Program-made: the position numbers and the translations under genes
Notes under the pieces: model-generated
Told to the model about the DNA's origin: nothing
Database searches by the model: none
Seen by the model: only the letters and a program-made list of their open reading frames with translations
From: Metallyticus violacea
Lineage: Eukaryota > Arthropoda > Insecta > Mantodea > Metallyticidae
Reading direction: 5' to 3'
NCBI GenBank assembly: GCA_030762175.1
Contig: CM060830.1
Location: 47,701,501-47,765,500 of the forward strand
Length of the DNA: 64,000 bases
Shown here: positions 48,340-60,944 of the stretch, in pieces
Layout: each line of letters opens with the position of its first letter
Position numbering within the stretch: the first letter of the stretch is position 1

Positions 48340-49225
48340 ACTATTTTCCAAAAATCAAATGCCTCACTTCGACTACTGCAATTTTCTGCTCACAGACTTA
48401 ATCTCTAATCTAATGTTACAACTACAGGGTGTTCATAATATGTACACGTTACATCTGCGATGTGCGTTTGTTCGATCATATAACACCCTCCTTCGATTTG
48501 CTGTCTTAGTTCCGGCTGAAAGATTGAAGAAATATTCATCGTCTCACACTACTTTTCAAAATTATCCAGACATCTTCTCGTTTTCAAAAATCGTTTTGCT
48601 CTATACCCTTAAAACACGCTCTGAAACTTGGCACGTACTATTATTACATTGTACTGAACATCACTTTACTCATCATCTTGTACCGTAACCACAGCCCGTC
48701 TCTGAAATGCGTTGACACAGGACATCAGAGACTTCCGAACTTTAGGAGCAAGATCATGTTATTTAATGTTACTATAAATAATTTGTTTTATCCTACTGTA
48801 GATTATCAATTCTAATATTGTTATTGTTATCATAAATCTTTCTATTTGCTTTATAGTATTGTTAATGTTTTTTATTTTTGTTTTAACAGCACAATTAATT
48901 CCACTTTCATGATTTACATAAGTTTATATATTATATATATTATATGTATGAATTGTCATTGCTAGTGACTTTTGTATTATTGTTCTTTTTATTTTTCTTA
49001 TTTATACGTTAATATTTTTCAATATACATTTTTATTATTAATATTTACTTATTAGCACATATTTATATCTCTCATGTTTTACATATGTTTATATTATACC
49101 AGTAATACCCTTGTTATTGTTTATGGAATAATTGTGATAATCTCACTAAAACTTAGTGTAATTAATGTTAACTTGGGGAATAGAAGGTCTAATAGCCTTA
49201 CCTCTGCTGGAATAAATAAATAAAC
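48340..49225 (+). mobile_element. LINE fragment: end of reverse transcriptase plus 3' UTR
   Basis: 48361-48620 encodes HFDYCNFLLTDL and then, in a shifted frame, RYICDVRLFDHITPSFDLLS, the region after the reverse transcriptase core in jockey/CR1-like LINEs. Frameshifts break it. The element runs through an AT-rich 3' UTR and ends with AATAAATAAATAAAC at about 49211-49225, a LINE-type tail. Confidence 0.7.
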
Positions 49226-49645
49226 ATGTTAATAAAAATAATATATATTATTGATCATCTGAACACTTCCAATGGGTAATTATTATAACTTTTCAGCATT
49301 TACAATAAAACAGAAAATGAAATAACGTAATATGTGAGGCCTGTGACAGTGTTCTACCTTTATGTTAGCAAATGTAAAGAGAAAACCTGCGATAAAGTTA
49401 ACTAAGCGTTTAGATGTTAATCGAGGTTATTTTGAGCACTTAATAAAACGATGAAACTTAATAGTTTGATTAATTTTCATTTTTATTTATCTAGATGCCT
49501 CTTTTAATACCTATAGCTTCTGAAAATTCCATTTTAGAAGAAAATAGTTTACATCATTTGTTTAATTTGTTGATAACAATAAGAGTATATAAAAATAGTA
49601 CAGTGATTCGATTTAAAATTCTAAATTTTCTCCCTCTCCGAGGAT
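49226..49645. other. No recognised gene
   Basis: AT-rich DNA between two retroelements. Confidence 0.4.
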
Positions 49646-49646
49646 T

Positions 49647-49920
49647 TTTTATTAGTGTTTAACGCCCATTACTACTGAAGCATCACAGGCGATGAACACT
49701 GGTGATACATGAAATGAAATGATATATTGGGAAAGGATTTTTTAAGGAAGGAAATATTCCAGATCTAAGTATAGGGTACCTCCCCGGCATTTGTTATTAA
49801 TGAGGACCAAGGAAAATCTGGAAAAAAAACTCAGTTAGGAAGGACAGTTCTGGCGGGATTCGAACCCCAGACCTCCCGTTCACGAGTAAGTGCCTAAACG
49901 ACCTCGGCAATCCGTGGCGG
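49647..49920 (-). mobile_element. Family 2 SINE, antisense
   Basis: Minus strand: CCGCCACGGATTGCCGAGGT head, B box GGGTTCGAATCCCGCC (complement at about 49855-49870), TTTTCCAGATTTTCC body and terminal GGCGTTAAACACTAAT. Near full length. Confidence 0.9.
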
Positions 49921-49924
49921 TCCC

Positions 49925-50840
49925 ATGTTAGGATGTCCCAAAGTGTTGCCCATTACACTATTATGAAGGCCCCTTTCTTCTAAATGCTCAGCATTTAGTT
50001 TCATTGGTTCATATAAAATTTGTAACACTTTATGTGGATATGCTCTGATAAAAGTAATTATTGATAGAATCATGAAACTTCGTTCGGGCAACTTTTCCTA
50101 CAACTCAGACACGCTTTTTTCCAACGAATAAAAGGATAATTAATATTATATAAAAATTATATTTTGAAAAGTAAATCATTAATTCAAACTTTTCAAACCA
50201 ATCTCGCAAACCCGCATATCACATATGGGCGTAAACTTCTAATAGGAAGCGAATGAAGAACAAATGATGCCCGCACCACGTTCCCCTTCCGCATTCTCGC
50301 CACACTTTCCGGTTGACTACAGCAGCACAACACCCGTACGGGTCAGTCGTAATAAAATCAGACACAAGGAAACCTCAGAAATTAGCATTAACTTGAAAAT
50401 AATAATGTAAGAAAGAATAAGAGTTAATATGTTAAGGTCGTTTTTCCTTAAGTCCATTCTTTTTCATGTTTTTATGCAATAAGTTTTTCGTACATTTGTA
50501 AAAATTGAGAGTTTCAAATGACATAAACCCAAAAATATTAATATTTGTTTAAAAATAGTTTTATAACTGATAGCACGTGTTTTATAAATGCACATCTGTG
50601 ATATTTAATAATATTAAAAAAACTTAAGTCACTAAATTTATATTTAAATAATTTCGACAGAGAAAACAATAAAATCAAAAATATCGGCCGATTACTTTCC
50701 CCCTCTTTTATTTCTGATAAAAAATATATTTTAGTATATTTATTAAATACTGCGGTCAGGTTTTAAGCAAAACTTTAATTGAAAAGTGCTCGAACAAGAA
50801 ATTAAACACTAATATTCAAAGTAAATACCATTAAATCTTG
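49925..50840. other. No recognised gene
   Basis: AT-rich. A short minus frame (49894-50091) shows no domain. Confidence 0.4.
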
Positions 50841-50849
50841 TCTTGAGCT

Positions 50850-51720
50850 CCATTTCAACTACGTGCCAGCTTTTGGATGAAATGGTGATACCCAATTCCA
50901 AGGTTTCATTGATTGCGAAATTTCCTCTGAAGGAAATGGGTCATGGATAGAAATAGATGGTAATCTAGGCGCAAAATCAGGGTTATATGGTAGCACTTCG
51001 ATTTCTTCCAATTCCTGGATTTTTCATGGTTGTTTGAGCAGTATGTGGTTTCGCATTGTCTGCTGCAAGAGAACTCTATTTTAATTAACAAATGCTGGGT
51101 ATCTCCATCTCAAAATTCATGAACCTGTTCCAGTTGTTGAGAATAAAGATTTGCATCGACTGCATGTCCGTTTGTTACAAACTGCCGTGAATTGCATTTT
51201 CAAAATTCTACCAGACACATAACATTACTTTGAGTCGATGACTTTTATAGGCTGACGGGAATCAGTCACTATTTCGAGGTGTCAGGGTTGCGGTAATATA
51301 CCCATTGTTCACCGTGGTGACACTTCTTATAAATCTAGCAGCTGTGGAATTTGGCGTAAGCTAAAGACAAATACTCTCTCTGCTTTATGCCTGTTCAGGT
51401 GTCAACTATTGAGGTACAGATCTACAGCTTCTTCTATACCTTAATGTGGTGATGTGTGATATCTTTTGATGCACAAAGTTCTTCTGACAGCCGACGAATT
51501 CTTTTTTCGACTCTTCTTCCAAGGTTCTGCATTTATTCTCGATATTCTGTATCTTAGGTCTTCAGGTCGTGGTAAATCTTTAGCGCTTTTTGTCCGTTTC
51601 CTTCTTATGCTGCATGCTCATTAACGACATCTCGCTAGATTTCCATATTCTTCGAACTGCGACAGTACATTTATAATAGTTTTCAATAGTACTTTCGAAG
51701 GACTCTTATCTCATACCTTA
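50850..51720 (-). pseudogene. Mariner transposase relic (SETMAR-type group), minus strand
   Basis: Reading the minus strand from about 51720 downwards gives LTPEQA (near 51395), RLKVMLCVWW (about 51205-51235), a hinge region (NNWNRFMNFE), and DNAKPHTAQTTMK at about 51030-51070 with the second catalytic Asp. Then come EVLPYNPDFAP (decayed PYSPDLAP) and FPSEEISQ. The order and spacing match a mariner transposase, with many stops and frameshifts. Terminal repeats were not identified. Confidence 0.82.
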
Positions 51721-53445
51721 CTACCTGCATTTTATGATTGTATATTAACAAATGACGATTGACACATGTTCACAATATACATAATAACAACCATAAATAA
51801 AATAAAATAAAATAAAGTAAAACTGCCAAAGAAAAGAAAATCATTAAAATCTTACAAAATATGAAGAATTCTTATGAGACAACCTAATATTTTTATGTTC
51901 CATCAACAAAGCTCCTACCATAGCAAAATAATTTCGGTAAACTATATTTAGAATGCGGGTCTTGCTAGTTGTCAACTTGAGAGTATGTGCTATGATTGAT
52001 AACTCTCTTGACGTGCAAACAAGTTCTGTATTTCTCAGCATAATTTTATTTATTTTTATCTTAAATCTCACATATGAAAACTACATTTATTTCCGATTTT
52101 ATCATCACTTTTGTAGGAATATCGTTCAAATTTTCTTATAATCTAATCTTAATAATAAAGTTCTTGTTCGACAAGATATCAATTTGAAAATAAATTGTTG
52201 TTGAGACGTTTTAAGCGCTTTGAGTGCTATGTCTGTAGAAAAATAGATAATCAATAAAAATCCTTAGCTTTGGCGGATTTTTGCATGAGTATCTAATGTA
52301 ATAGAAAAACAATATGAGTTAATTTTTTATAATTTCTGCTGATTTCACATGGAAAGACTCCAAATAAGATAAACAAGCGCATTAATTAGAATAGTAGATG
52401 GAATGTTTGACTAAAGAAACTTTCTATAATATTGGAAGACCTCTATGTGGAAATATAACCTTTTTATTTTGAAAATTTTCTATATTCCCAAATCCTACGG
52501 TTTATCGCCCAAGCCGTAACGAGACAATATTAAAAATCGCTTTACTAAATAAAGTCATTTCCTTGCGTCAGTTACCTCAGATATAGTTCAAAGGAAGAGT
52601 AATTCGCCTTCAAGCATATCACAACTAATTTAATATGTCATTACGAACGGATGTAATGCCACATTTATCTCAGCTACTGAGAGATTACATCCCCTCACCT
52701 TTGGGAATGTTGCAAGTATTAAACCAATCGACTCTAGTACGCTTATCCCTTCTGCTGGTATCGACTCTCGCCTCTGTAATGGAGTGCTAATCTGCTCGGT
52801 TCTATAAATACAGTGCAGATATCTCTATTCTCCAATCCCATAACAATTCAATTTCTGACTTGGAAAAAAAAAAAAAACACCACCGTTATTTAGGCTCTAA
52901 AAAGTGATTCGTCATAAGCAGAAACTGCAATTACCGCTGAAACAAAAGACTACGAAGGCGCTTTCACCCTTAAGAAAATGCTAAACGATTTCTGTTTCTG
53001 TAACAGTTCAAGATCAAAAAGTTGGTTCATTTTCGCCAGAGATTTCAGCAATTTACGCGACCAGAAAATCCGAATTTATCACAAATAATATTACAAGATG
53101 TTCTGAGATGTAGAAGCTCAAAACAATGAGTTAAATTTATTTGGAATATTTCCACTTATTCAGAAGCTGTGAATCAACTGAAGGTCGATTACTGCAGTTC
53201 GACTTACTCACTAACATTAACCAATAAAAACATAATACTGCGCTTTTCTTTTGTTTTATTATAACATTAAATTGTCATAACCTTAAATCATTTATTTAAA
53301 CGAATAACATGACATGAAAAAAACAGCTATTTATATGTAAAAATTACAGATTTTGAATTATTCATTTGCATACATATGAATTAAATGAACCATTATAAAA
53401 CACAATTATAAAACTGAATAAAGGAGAGCCATATCTTTAATTACA
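51721..53445. other. No recognised gene
   Basis: AT-rich, with an (AAAAT)n run near 51795-51820 and an A tract at 52863-52876. No coding signals. Confidence 0.4.
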
Positions 53446-53446
53446 G

Positions 53447-53713
53447 TTTATTTATTTAAGGGCGCTCTTTAACATCTCTGGCATTAGCGTACTAGTCATT
53501 TTACTTTTAGGTCTCTTCATTCAGGCTTGAGGTTCTTTTATGTGCCGTAAATCTAAGACACGTGACCCCCGGCTTTACTTTCCTTCCGAAGAAAGAGAAA
53601 TGGAAGACTTTTTACATCCTAAAAATCCATTGACCCTGGACCACTTTGAACCCGTGACCTTTAGTATAAGAGGCCAATATGGTTAGTAGACCACCAACAG
53701 ACTACCAGGACCG
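53447..53713 (-). mobile_element. Family 1 SINE, antisense, diverged
   Basis: It has the AATAAATAAACTG-type tail complement, a GGCGCTC-TTTAACATCTC segment, the CCGTAAATCTAAGACACG block, and ends CTACCAGGACCGA. TTTAATTACA (53436-53445) and TTTAATTGCA (right flank from about 53716) suggest a target duplication with one mismatch. Confidence 0.85.
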
Positions 53714-53719
53714 ATTTTA

Positions 53720-54645
53720 ATTGCAAAAGACCTATGGTAATTAGTAAATTAAGATTTGCAAGGAAAATTTCGCACTTGGTTTAGTATTGCCTAATGATGC
53801 TCTCAATCTGTTAGTATTTGGCAAGTCTTGTTCCTGAATTCCTGGATGTCACATTATGTGATACGAGAGTCGATATTGATAGTTAGTTATTTTTATCCTG
53901 TTACCATTACGACTGTTGGATTTCGTTAACCGATTCTTGCTCATGAATTTGTAGAAAAATAAAGTTGGCGGCTCCGAGAAGAAAAATATACAAATGATTA
54001 CGATAAACGTATAACGACATACGCCGGTAATTGGATTAAAATCGAAATGTCGTTACAGTTCATGGTAATTGTTCCGATTAGTTCATCCAACACTTTGGTT
54101 CTTGTTGCACTCACTTATTTTGTTTATCATGACTATGCTGCAGTTAAAGAAGATTTTCCACCACTGCAACGATACTATGTTAACACAGTACGCATCACTT
54201 TATATTTACGAAAAGAAGGCGAGCGTAGGCCATCAGGCCGTAGCTCGCCGTAGCTCGCCGCAGCGAACTACTGGGTCCACCGGTTTCTAGTATTTATTCG
54301 AGGTTAGGTTAAAGTTAGTGAGTGTGTGTAAATAAATCAACTACGAATTTAGGTTTTCCGAGCTGTGCGTTAAAATTCCCTAGAATCCCAGTTATGTAGC
54401 CCATTCTTATATCCGCACTTGAGGGGGCGCTTGTGGCTATAAGCCTAGGTGCATGGGGAGAGGGGAACTGTGGGAGCAGGTTAATAGCTAGTAGCGGTCC
54501 AGCAATATATTTATAAATATATGATTTTGCTGTTTTTGCCTTTCTGAGTACAATGCGTTGCTCCTTATTACAAAAATGAGTTTTTTTAGGAATATTTCAG
54601 CTTCATTTTATCACCTTTTACTACGCGTTGTCTTATTGGCCTGCA
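53720..54645. other. No recognised gene; GC-richer patch at 54190-54300 and 54400-54500
   Basis: CGTAGCTCGCCG is tandemly repeated at about 54237-54262. Open frames 54047-54253 and 54069-54290 overlap each other and show no recognised domain. Confidence 0.4.
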
Positions 54646-54654
54646 TTGCGGTGG

Positions 54655-54857
54655 ATCTATTACCACGATTGAGGTTTTTTCCAGGTTTTCCTCAGTCATA
54701 ACTGGCAAATGCCGGGGAGGTACACTAAACTTAGGCCTGGAACGCTTCCTTCTTAAAAAAATATCTTTTCCCAATTTATCATTTTATCCCATGTATAATC
54801 ATGTTCACCTTCTGTGATTCCTCAGTAATAAAAACGGGCGTTAAACACTACTTAAAA
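54655..54857 (+). mobile_element. Family 2 SINE, 5' truncated
   Basis: Begins in the body (GATTGAGGTTTTTTCCAGG) and continues to GGGCGTTAAACACTACTTAA. The tRNA-like head is absent. Confidence 0.87.
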
Positions 54858-55111
54858 AAATTGGCAAGAGGCATGTTCGCATAGTTATTTTAATAGCCTG
54901 TCCATTATTTATAACAAAAATGCTAGCGACTATAGGCGTCAATAATGATACTCTACTTATGAATGAAACTGCTTAAGAATTGAAAATACGATGAATAAGC
55001 AGTTGGCACTGAATAAACTCACTCCTGTTTACTACATCACAGTACGGTTTTAGACCTGGGTTGTTCCAGATCTAAATGCTGATAATGTTCTGTGAGCTGG
55101 TTGTGAGACGT

Positions 55112-55389
55112 TGGTCCTGATGGTCTAGTGGTAACCATAATTGTCTCGTAGACCCAAGGTCGCGGGCTCAAATTCGGCCAAGGTTGATGGATTTTTTCGG
55201 GCGTAATAATCCTAAGTATGCCTTCCAAGTAAAACCGTGGGTCCCGTGTCGTACATTTACGGCACGTAAAGAACCTCAAGTCTGAAAGAAGAGACCTCTG
55301 AGCAAAATTTACCGGTCATTTCACGCCCCGAATCGAATGGGACACTAATGACCTTCTATGTTAAAGAGCGTCCACAAATAAATCAAATC
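55112..55389 (+). mobile_element. Family 1 SINE, sense
   Basis: Head GGTCCTGATGGTCTAGTGG, weak B box GGGCTCAAATTCGG, body with GTCCCGTGTCGTACATTTAC and tail AATAAATCAAATCAA. It lacks the CTTCGGAAGGGAAGTAA part found in other copies. Confidence 0.9.
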
Positions 55390-55516
55390 AACAATAACTA
55401 ACCAGATAGTTTTTGTCTGATATTATGTTAATTGGAAAATTAAAATAAAAATTGTAAAAAAAATATATTTTGTATTTCATTTTCTGAATGACTTGGACTT
55501 TTCTCCCATACAATGT

Positions 55517-55560
55517 AAAAAAAAAAAAAAAAAAAAAACCACACACACACACACACACAC
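55517..55560. repeat. Poly(A) followed by (CA)n
   Basis: A22 then CC and about ten CA units, just upstream of the LINE fragment. Confidence 0.97.
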
Positions 55561-55579
55561 AATTGTATAAACATTGATT

Positions 55580-56120
55580 ATGTCACATTTCGATTACTAC
55601 CACATTCTGTTAACTGACACCACGACAAATCTTGGACAAAACTACAATGTGGTCATAATGCCTGCGTTCGCTACACATGTAACCTACGTAAATCAGATCA
55701 TATCACTCCAGCTTTAGAATTTTTATCCTGGCAACGACAGAATACTAGAAGGAAGCTGCACTCCTTCATTCTTCTGTGTCGAATACTGTTCACCTCAACA
55801 CCGCATTATCTATCGAGTCGTTTAAACTATAGTTTAAACACCTTGTCGAAAAACAATTCCATTCTCTATACCCTTACACCGGACCTCTCACTTTTCTTCA
55901 TCCTTCACAATTGTCGCTACTCGTCTCTGGAACCCTCTGTCGTCTCATATTAAGGACTTCCGGTTTCAACGATAATTTAGAATATTGCACGAAAAGTATT
56001 TATTTGGGGAAGCAGCAGTATTGTTATATTATAATTATCCCTGGTAAGGTGGAGAAGAAGACATCGCCGAGTAAAATAAACATATTATTATTACTATTAA
56101 AATTCTATCCAATTTAAATT
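55580..56120 (+). mobile_element. LINE reverse transcriptase fragment, same type as 48340-49225
   Basis: HFDYYHILLTDTTTNL is followed in shifted frames by RYTCNLRKSDHITPALEFLS, WQRQNTRRKLHSFILLCRIL and TRLWNPLSSHIKDF-like sequence. The motif order matches the post-RT region of jockey/CR1-like LINEs. At least one frameshift. Ends around 56110 without a clear tail. Confidence 0.75.
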
Positions 56121-56369
56121 AGAGTTATCAATTTATTGTATAACAGTGTCGCAGTGAGCATCAAATAAACTACAAAAGGAGAATTAATCATCACTGGGTT
56201 ATCCCATTTCTTTAATATATGAGGGCTTTAAAAATCGCTTTTAACTTTAAAAAGAAAACTAATTTGTTTCTTTTTCTATACGTTAGTTCCCATTTTGTTG
56301 ATTAAAACATTAAAGATGTTATTAAGGACCATTAAATGTTCAACATCACGATATGTAGAACATAATATT

Positions 56370-56690
56370 CATGCAAGATAGCGTACCAGCCCACATTTAC
56401 ACTCCTGCAAAACATCTAATTACACGGATCTTTGACGATCGTATCACCAATGGGCACTTTCCAACAATATTCCTGCACAATCTCAAGATCTCAACTCCGC
56501 CGACCTTTAGTTGTGAAATTACCTTCAAGAAAAATTTCGTGGAAACATTAACAAGTCTGCAGCAACCGTAAAGCGTCATCTCGCAAGTAATTTGGAATAT
56601 TTCAATACATTGTCCGCAAAGTAGCGCAGAAAGAATGGCGTACGCTGAACAAGAAAACAGTGGACATATCTGCATATTTTGTAAAAACCA
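56370..56690 (+). pseudogene. IS630/mariner-like transposase relic
   Basis: + strand: MQDSVPAHIYTPAKHLITRI, the QDGAPAH block with the second catalytic Asp, then FDDRITNGHFPT. A frameshift follows, then a decayed SPDLNPADF block. After another shift, RGNINKSAATVKRHLASNLE is readable at 56535-56600. It is only the C-terminal half. Confidence 0.8.
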
Positions 56691-56694
56691 AATC

Positions 56695-57480
56695 CTATTG
56701 ATTACCCAACAATTAAAATTTTAAGGGCCTTTGAGAGAATTTACTTTTATCTTCATCAGAATCGCTATTTATTTACGAGTTGTAAAAGAGTAAAGGAAAG
56801 AAGAGGTCTTGTGCTACTACTAGAATACCTACCTGTAATGCCACAAAACCAAACTAACATTTCATCATTATCAGTAAACAACAAAAAGAAACAGAGCTGT
56901 TTTGAAACACCTAGATTTCAAATGAATTCTGCTCTGGGAAGCGCACTATTTCCCAGCAGAAACGCCCAAGTTGTATCCTAGGAAACACGGAATGGAAAAC
57001 GTACCTGCGTAATTTGCATGCACAAAACTCCTCCCCTTATTCTGCATGGTTTAGTGCTAGTAAACAACGTGGAATATTTTAGACGAGTTCTACGCTGCAC
57101 AGAGATTGCATGCTTTTGGCTGTTCTGAATTCCAGTAAAGTGATATAGAGTGAAACATGGCTAAAGCTGACAAAAGCTCACCGTTAGATCTAATGGGGTT
57201 GAGCGCAGGTGAAAGATTGATCACAAATATAATACAAATACTGCCTACTTTTCAATAGTTGTAAATTTATTTAACTCTTTGTTAACGTTATGTGCCCTGT
57301 ATTTCTTCCTTTTTCCACTTTTGCTACAATTTATTATGATTTTATTTTTCTGGAGATTCCATTTAAAAAAAATTGAGCTTCTGAAAACACCCTTTAAAAT
57401 TAATATTAATTCTCTATTGGCTATTTTTGAGAGCCCTAATATGCCCTTTAATCTATTGAAATTAGTTCGTCAATATCAAT
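56695..57480. other. No recognised gene
   Basis: AT-rich with a slightly GC-richer patch at 56930-57200. Nothing identified. Confidence 0.4.
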
Positions 57481-57485
57481 ATGTC

Positions 57486-57768
57486 GGTCCTGGTGGTGTA
57501 GAGGTACCCATACTTGCCTCCTAAACCTAAAATCGCGGTTTCAAACCCGGCCAGGATTGATAAGACTTTTTCAGGCTTAAAAATCCTAAGTATGGCTTCC
57601 TTCGGAAGGGAAGTAAAGCCGCAGGTCCCGTGTCGTAGATTAACTGCACGAAAAAGAACCTCAAGCTTGAAAGAAGAGACCTCTGAGCAAAATTTGTCGG
57701 CCGTTTCACTCCCTGAATTGATGACCTCAGATATTCAAGAACGTCCATAAATAAACAAATAAATATAT
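57486..57768 (+). mobile_element. Family 1 SINE, sense, near full length
   Basis: GGTCCTGGTGGTGTAGAGGT head, B box region GTTTCAAACCCGGCCAGGA, CTTCCTTCGGAAGGGAAG, GGTCCCGTGTCGTAG and tail AATAAACAAATAAATA. Confidence 0.92.
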
Positions 57769-57972
57769 AAATATAGTACAAGAAGTGCCATATCCTGTAT
57801 ACTAGGTTCAGCTAGTCTGCAACTTTTTCATCCTATTGGAAAAGTTAGTTCAGCTAAAATAATCATTGACGAACTCGATAACATTCTTTTCTTCCCATTG
57901 AACAAAACGTTTATATTCAAGAACAAGAAGAAGTCTATTATAAACATGAAGAGTTTTCTGAACAGAGAGGAA

Positions 57973-58257
57973 CCGCCACAGAAGACTTGAGGTCGTTAAG
58001 GCGCGAACTCGTGTGCGGAAGTTCTGGGGTTCGAATCCCGCCAGGACCGTCCTCCCTGATTGAGGTTTTTTTTCCAGGTTTTCCTCAGTCCTCAGTCCTC
58101 ATAAATGTCGGGTAGGTACTGTAAACTCAGGCCTGGAACGTTTCCTTCCTTAAAATCCTTTCCCAATATATCATTTCCTCTCATGTATCATCCGTGATCA
58201 TCGCCTGTGGTATCTCAGTAGTAAAAACGGGCGTTAAACACCGTTCATTCATTTTTT
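57973..58257 (+). mobile_element. Family 2 SINE, sense, full length
   Basis: Head CCGCCACA..GGTCGTTAAGGCGCG, B box GGGGTTCGAATCCCGCC, full body and tail. Direct repeats CTGAACAGAGAGGAA (57958-57972) and TTGAACAGAGGGGAC (58258-58272) form a target duplication with three mismatches. Confidence 0.93.
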
Positions 58258-58274
58258 TGAACAGAGGGGACATT

Positions 58275-59094
58275 TGTATTAAAACGTAAACGCTCACAGC
58301 AAAGTAATGTGAACTAAATGGAGGTTTCTACCTTGCTAGCTATAGTCAGAAGATACTTCGTCAATTTCTCGTTGTGTTCAGAAGACTGCGAGATAAACAT
58401 TCTGATCCTAGTTCGCGATCATCCCTCCACGGTCTTTATGTCATCATGCCCTCGCCTTTGAAGTAGAGAACACGTCGTTTGCTCTCAGGTAATCTACGGG
58501 ATGATACAGAAGTCAAGGTTCGTATAATGACACACGTACTCCCTGACACCATTACCATACCGACGGTCCACGGCGACGTGCTCGTGAAATGTTTAGCAAG
58601 CAAATGCTAATATCAGGGCTCTTGCATAAGGTGGCCAATTACATAGTAAATGGAGTAAGCAGATACTTTGATGCGTTAGAGGAGAAAATATATAACAACT
58701 GTGCTGTAATTTCACCTTTACGGTTCATTTCCTCCGCTTGAAGCTACTGAAACAACGAAAGAAACAATTTTAATAAAATAGAAGTAAGAAAACAGGCTGG
58801 GCATAGTCTTGTAGAAGAAACTACGCAGGCTACACCGACTTTGTTATTATCTCTCTCCGTGCAATCCTGTACTCTAATACTGCAATCTGTGCCCGTTTAA
58901 CTTTTCAACTTTTGTCTGCATTTGGTATTTTTAAGCGTATCTATTGATGAAATTTGGTCAACATTTCCGAAAAAATTATTATTATTTTTGTTTTTGCAAC
59001 ACTTCTAACTTTAACACGGATTCACGTAACGTAATGCACTTTTTCTCCCTTGTATGACGCCTATTTCTTAGAAAGTTTCCGCAAAATAGTAAAA
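58275..59094. other. No recognised gene
   Basis: A moderately GC-richer patch at 58330-58600 has no recognised frame; the rest is AT-rich. Confidence 0.4.
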
Positions 59095-59095
59095 G

Positions 59096-59350
59096 ACTGC
59101 TCACTGGTTAGAGCATGTAGTGGGATTAGCAATTAATTGGTCGTGACATATGGCGTCATTCTTTTAAGTTCGAGTCCGAGGCGTTAAAGAGTTGATAAAG
59201 GGGTGCCTGGTAGAGAACAACTTTAGGATTTAGCTTCGATGCCCAGGTGAATCACTCTCAGGTGTCTAATGTGTAGCCTTTGGCTCTTGAAGTGGTAACC
59301 CCTGCACTTATCACCAGTGACCCAGGTATTGGTTTGCTTAACAACTTTTT
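59096..59350 (+). mobile_element. Possible SINE with tRNA-like head (single copy)
   Basis: CTCACTGGTTAGAGCA resembles an A box and AAGTTCGAGTCC a B box, 59 bp apart. A GC-richer body follows, down to an AACAACTTTTTT end. No second copy is in the window, so it could be chance. Confidence 0.4.
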
Positions 59351-60940
59351 TATCAGTTGGGTAATTGTGGGATTCGTTTATTCCTTTTTTTAAATTCCAG
59401 GCATATTTAAGAAAGGAAAAAAAAATTGTTATTAGTAAACTTATGGACTTTCCTTAGGTATAGTGTTATAAATTTGGATATGGTTATGTATAATTTTTGG
59501 AATTTTAAGAGATTAAATGTGCAATTCATCTTTTCATCATGAAACATTTCATTGGTTTACTCCATTAACTTTGGGCATTGCAGAGTAAATAAAGAATTCT
59601 TCATTTTTGGCTATCGAATGGAAACTTTGGAACTCTTTTGGCATATTTATCGTGTAAATTGCGGGACTATACAATTATTAGTATGCTGTATAAACGTTGG
59701 GGATGCATTTATTGCATTTTGTCGTGTTTAGGCCTAAGTTTCATATGATATTCTATTATGTGTTGATTTTTTCTGAATTTAATGTCAAATCTATTTTGAC
59801 TTTATTTTTGTCTGTTGAATTTATGTTTTATTAGGGGAAATATTTTAATGGTATTGCTAGTGTAATTATCATTTTAATGTTTTCTTCCTTGTTTTTATAA
59901 GGAGACATCGTTTATTCTTGAATTTATTAAACACATTTAAGAGCATCGTTTTAGAAGTTGATTCTTATTTTCCCATGGTATTTAGTATACAAACCTTTCC
60001 ACTGCAAAATTCTGGAGGTTTATTATTTCAGCAAATTTCCTAAAGTTTTAATGCTGAATGGCACTAGTAAGAGAGTTTCGATAAATAATACAAAAATATC
60101 GCAGTAATAATCTATATTACTTTTAAACGAGATACTTTAGCGCACGTTTAAAGCTATGACCGCTGTAAAGATATTTTACTTATAAAATGTCCACTTTTGT
60201 ATTTAATTTTTATTACATATGCCAGCAGCCTTATCCAACTTTTTTCATGTACTCGTTATCTAATCTGGAAATATAATATACAATTTAATATGGTATTTAT
60301 AATATCTATATATTACTGATATAAGATAATTTTTCAATTATGAAAAAAGTTATAAATATGAAACAAAAGATTCTCCTCCCACATAACATTACAATTAAGC
60401 ATCACAATGGTTATAATGGGATTAAACTATTATTAAAATTATAGGGCACAGCATGTACATTAGAAGTAAAAGTGTCGTTCCAAAATCATATCGCCGTGAG
60501 TGTGGCATAGTTGAATTTATTGTTACACAAGAGGGGCGAAAATATGTTTGTGTAAGGAACGATCCTAAGCCATAAAATTCTGATCCAACATCTCAGATCC
60601 CCTCTTCCTATAACCATTGTGACCTTGAAGCAAACTACGATACCGTTAAGTCTTTTGTATAAGTCGAACAAGGGAAGCTTGACTGTTAGGAAAAATAACA
60701 CACAATTTCCTCTTAAAAGTAAAAGAAAAAATTTTCTCGCTGAAGGACTCAGGGAAAATCATATTTTGTAAGTCAAATTTTACATTATGACACCCCCGCC
60801 GCAAGCCAGAAGAGACGCGAAAACATGAACAAACCAGGAAGTTCTGCAATATAATTGCAATGAACAGCCAATGAACGAAAAAGGATAGTAAATAAAATAT
60901 TTAGATTACTAGAATTAAGACTCAACAAGCGTCATAGGGA
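59351..60940. other. No recognised gene
   Basis: AT-rich. Minus-strand open frames near 60486-60849 have no recognised domain. Confidence 0.4.
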
Positions 60941-60944
60941 CCAA

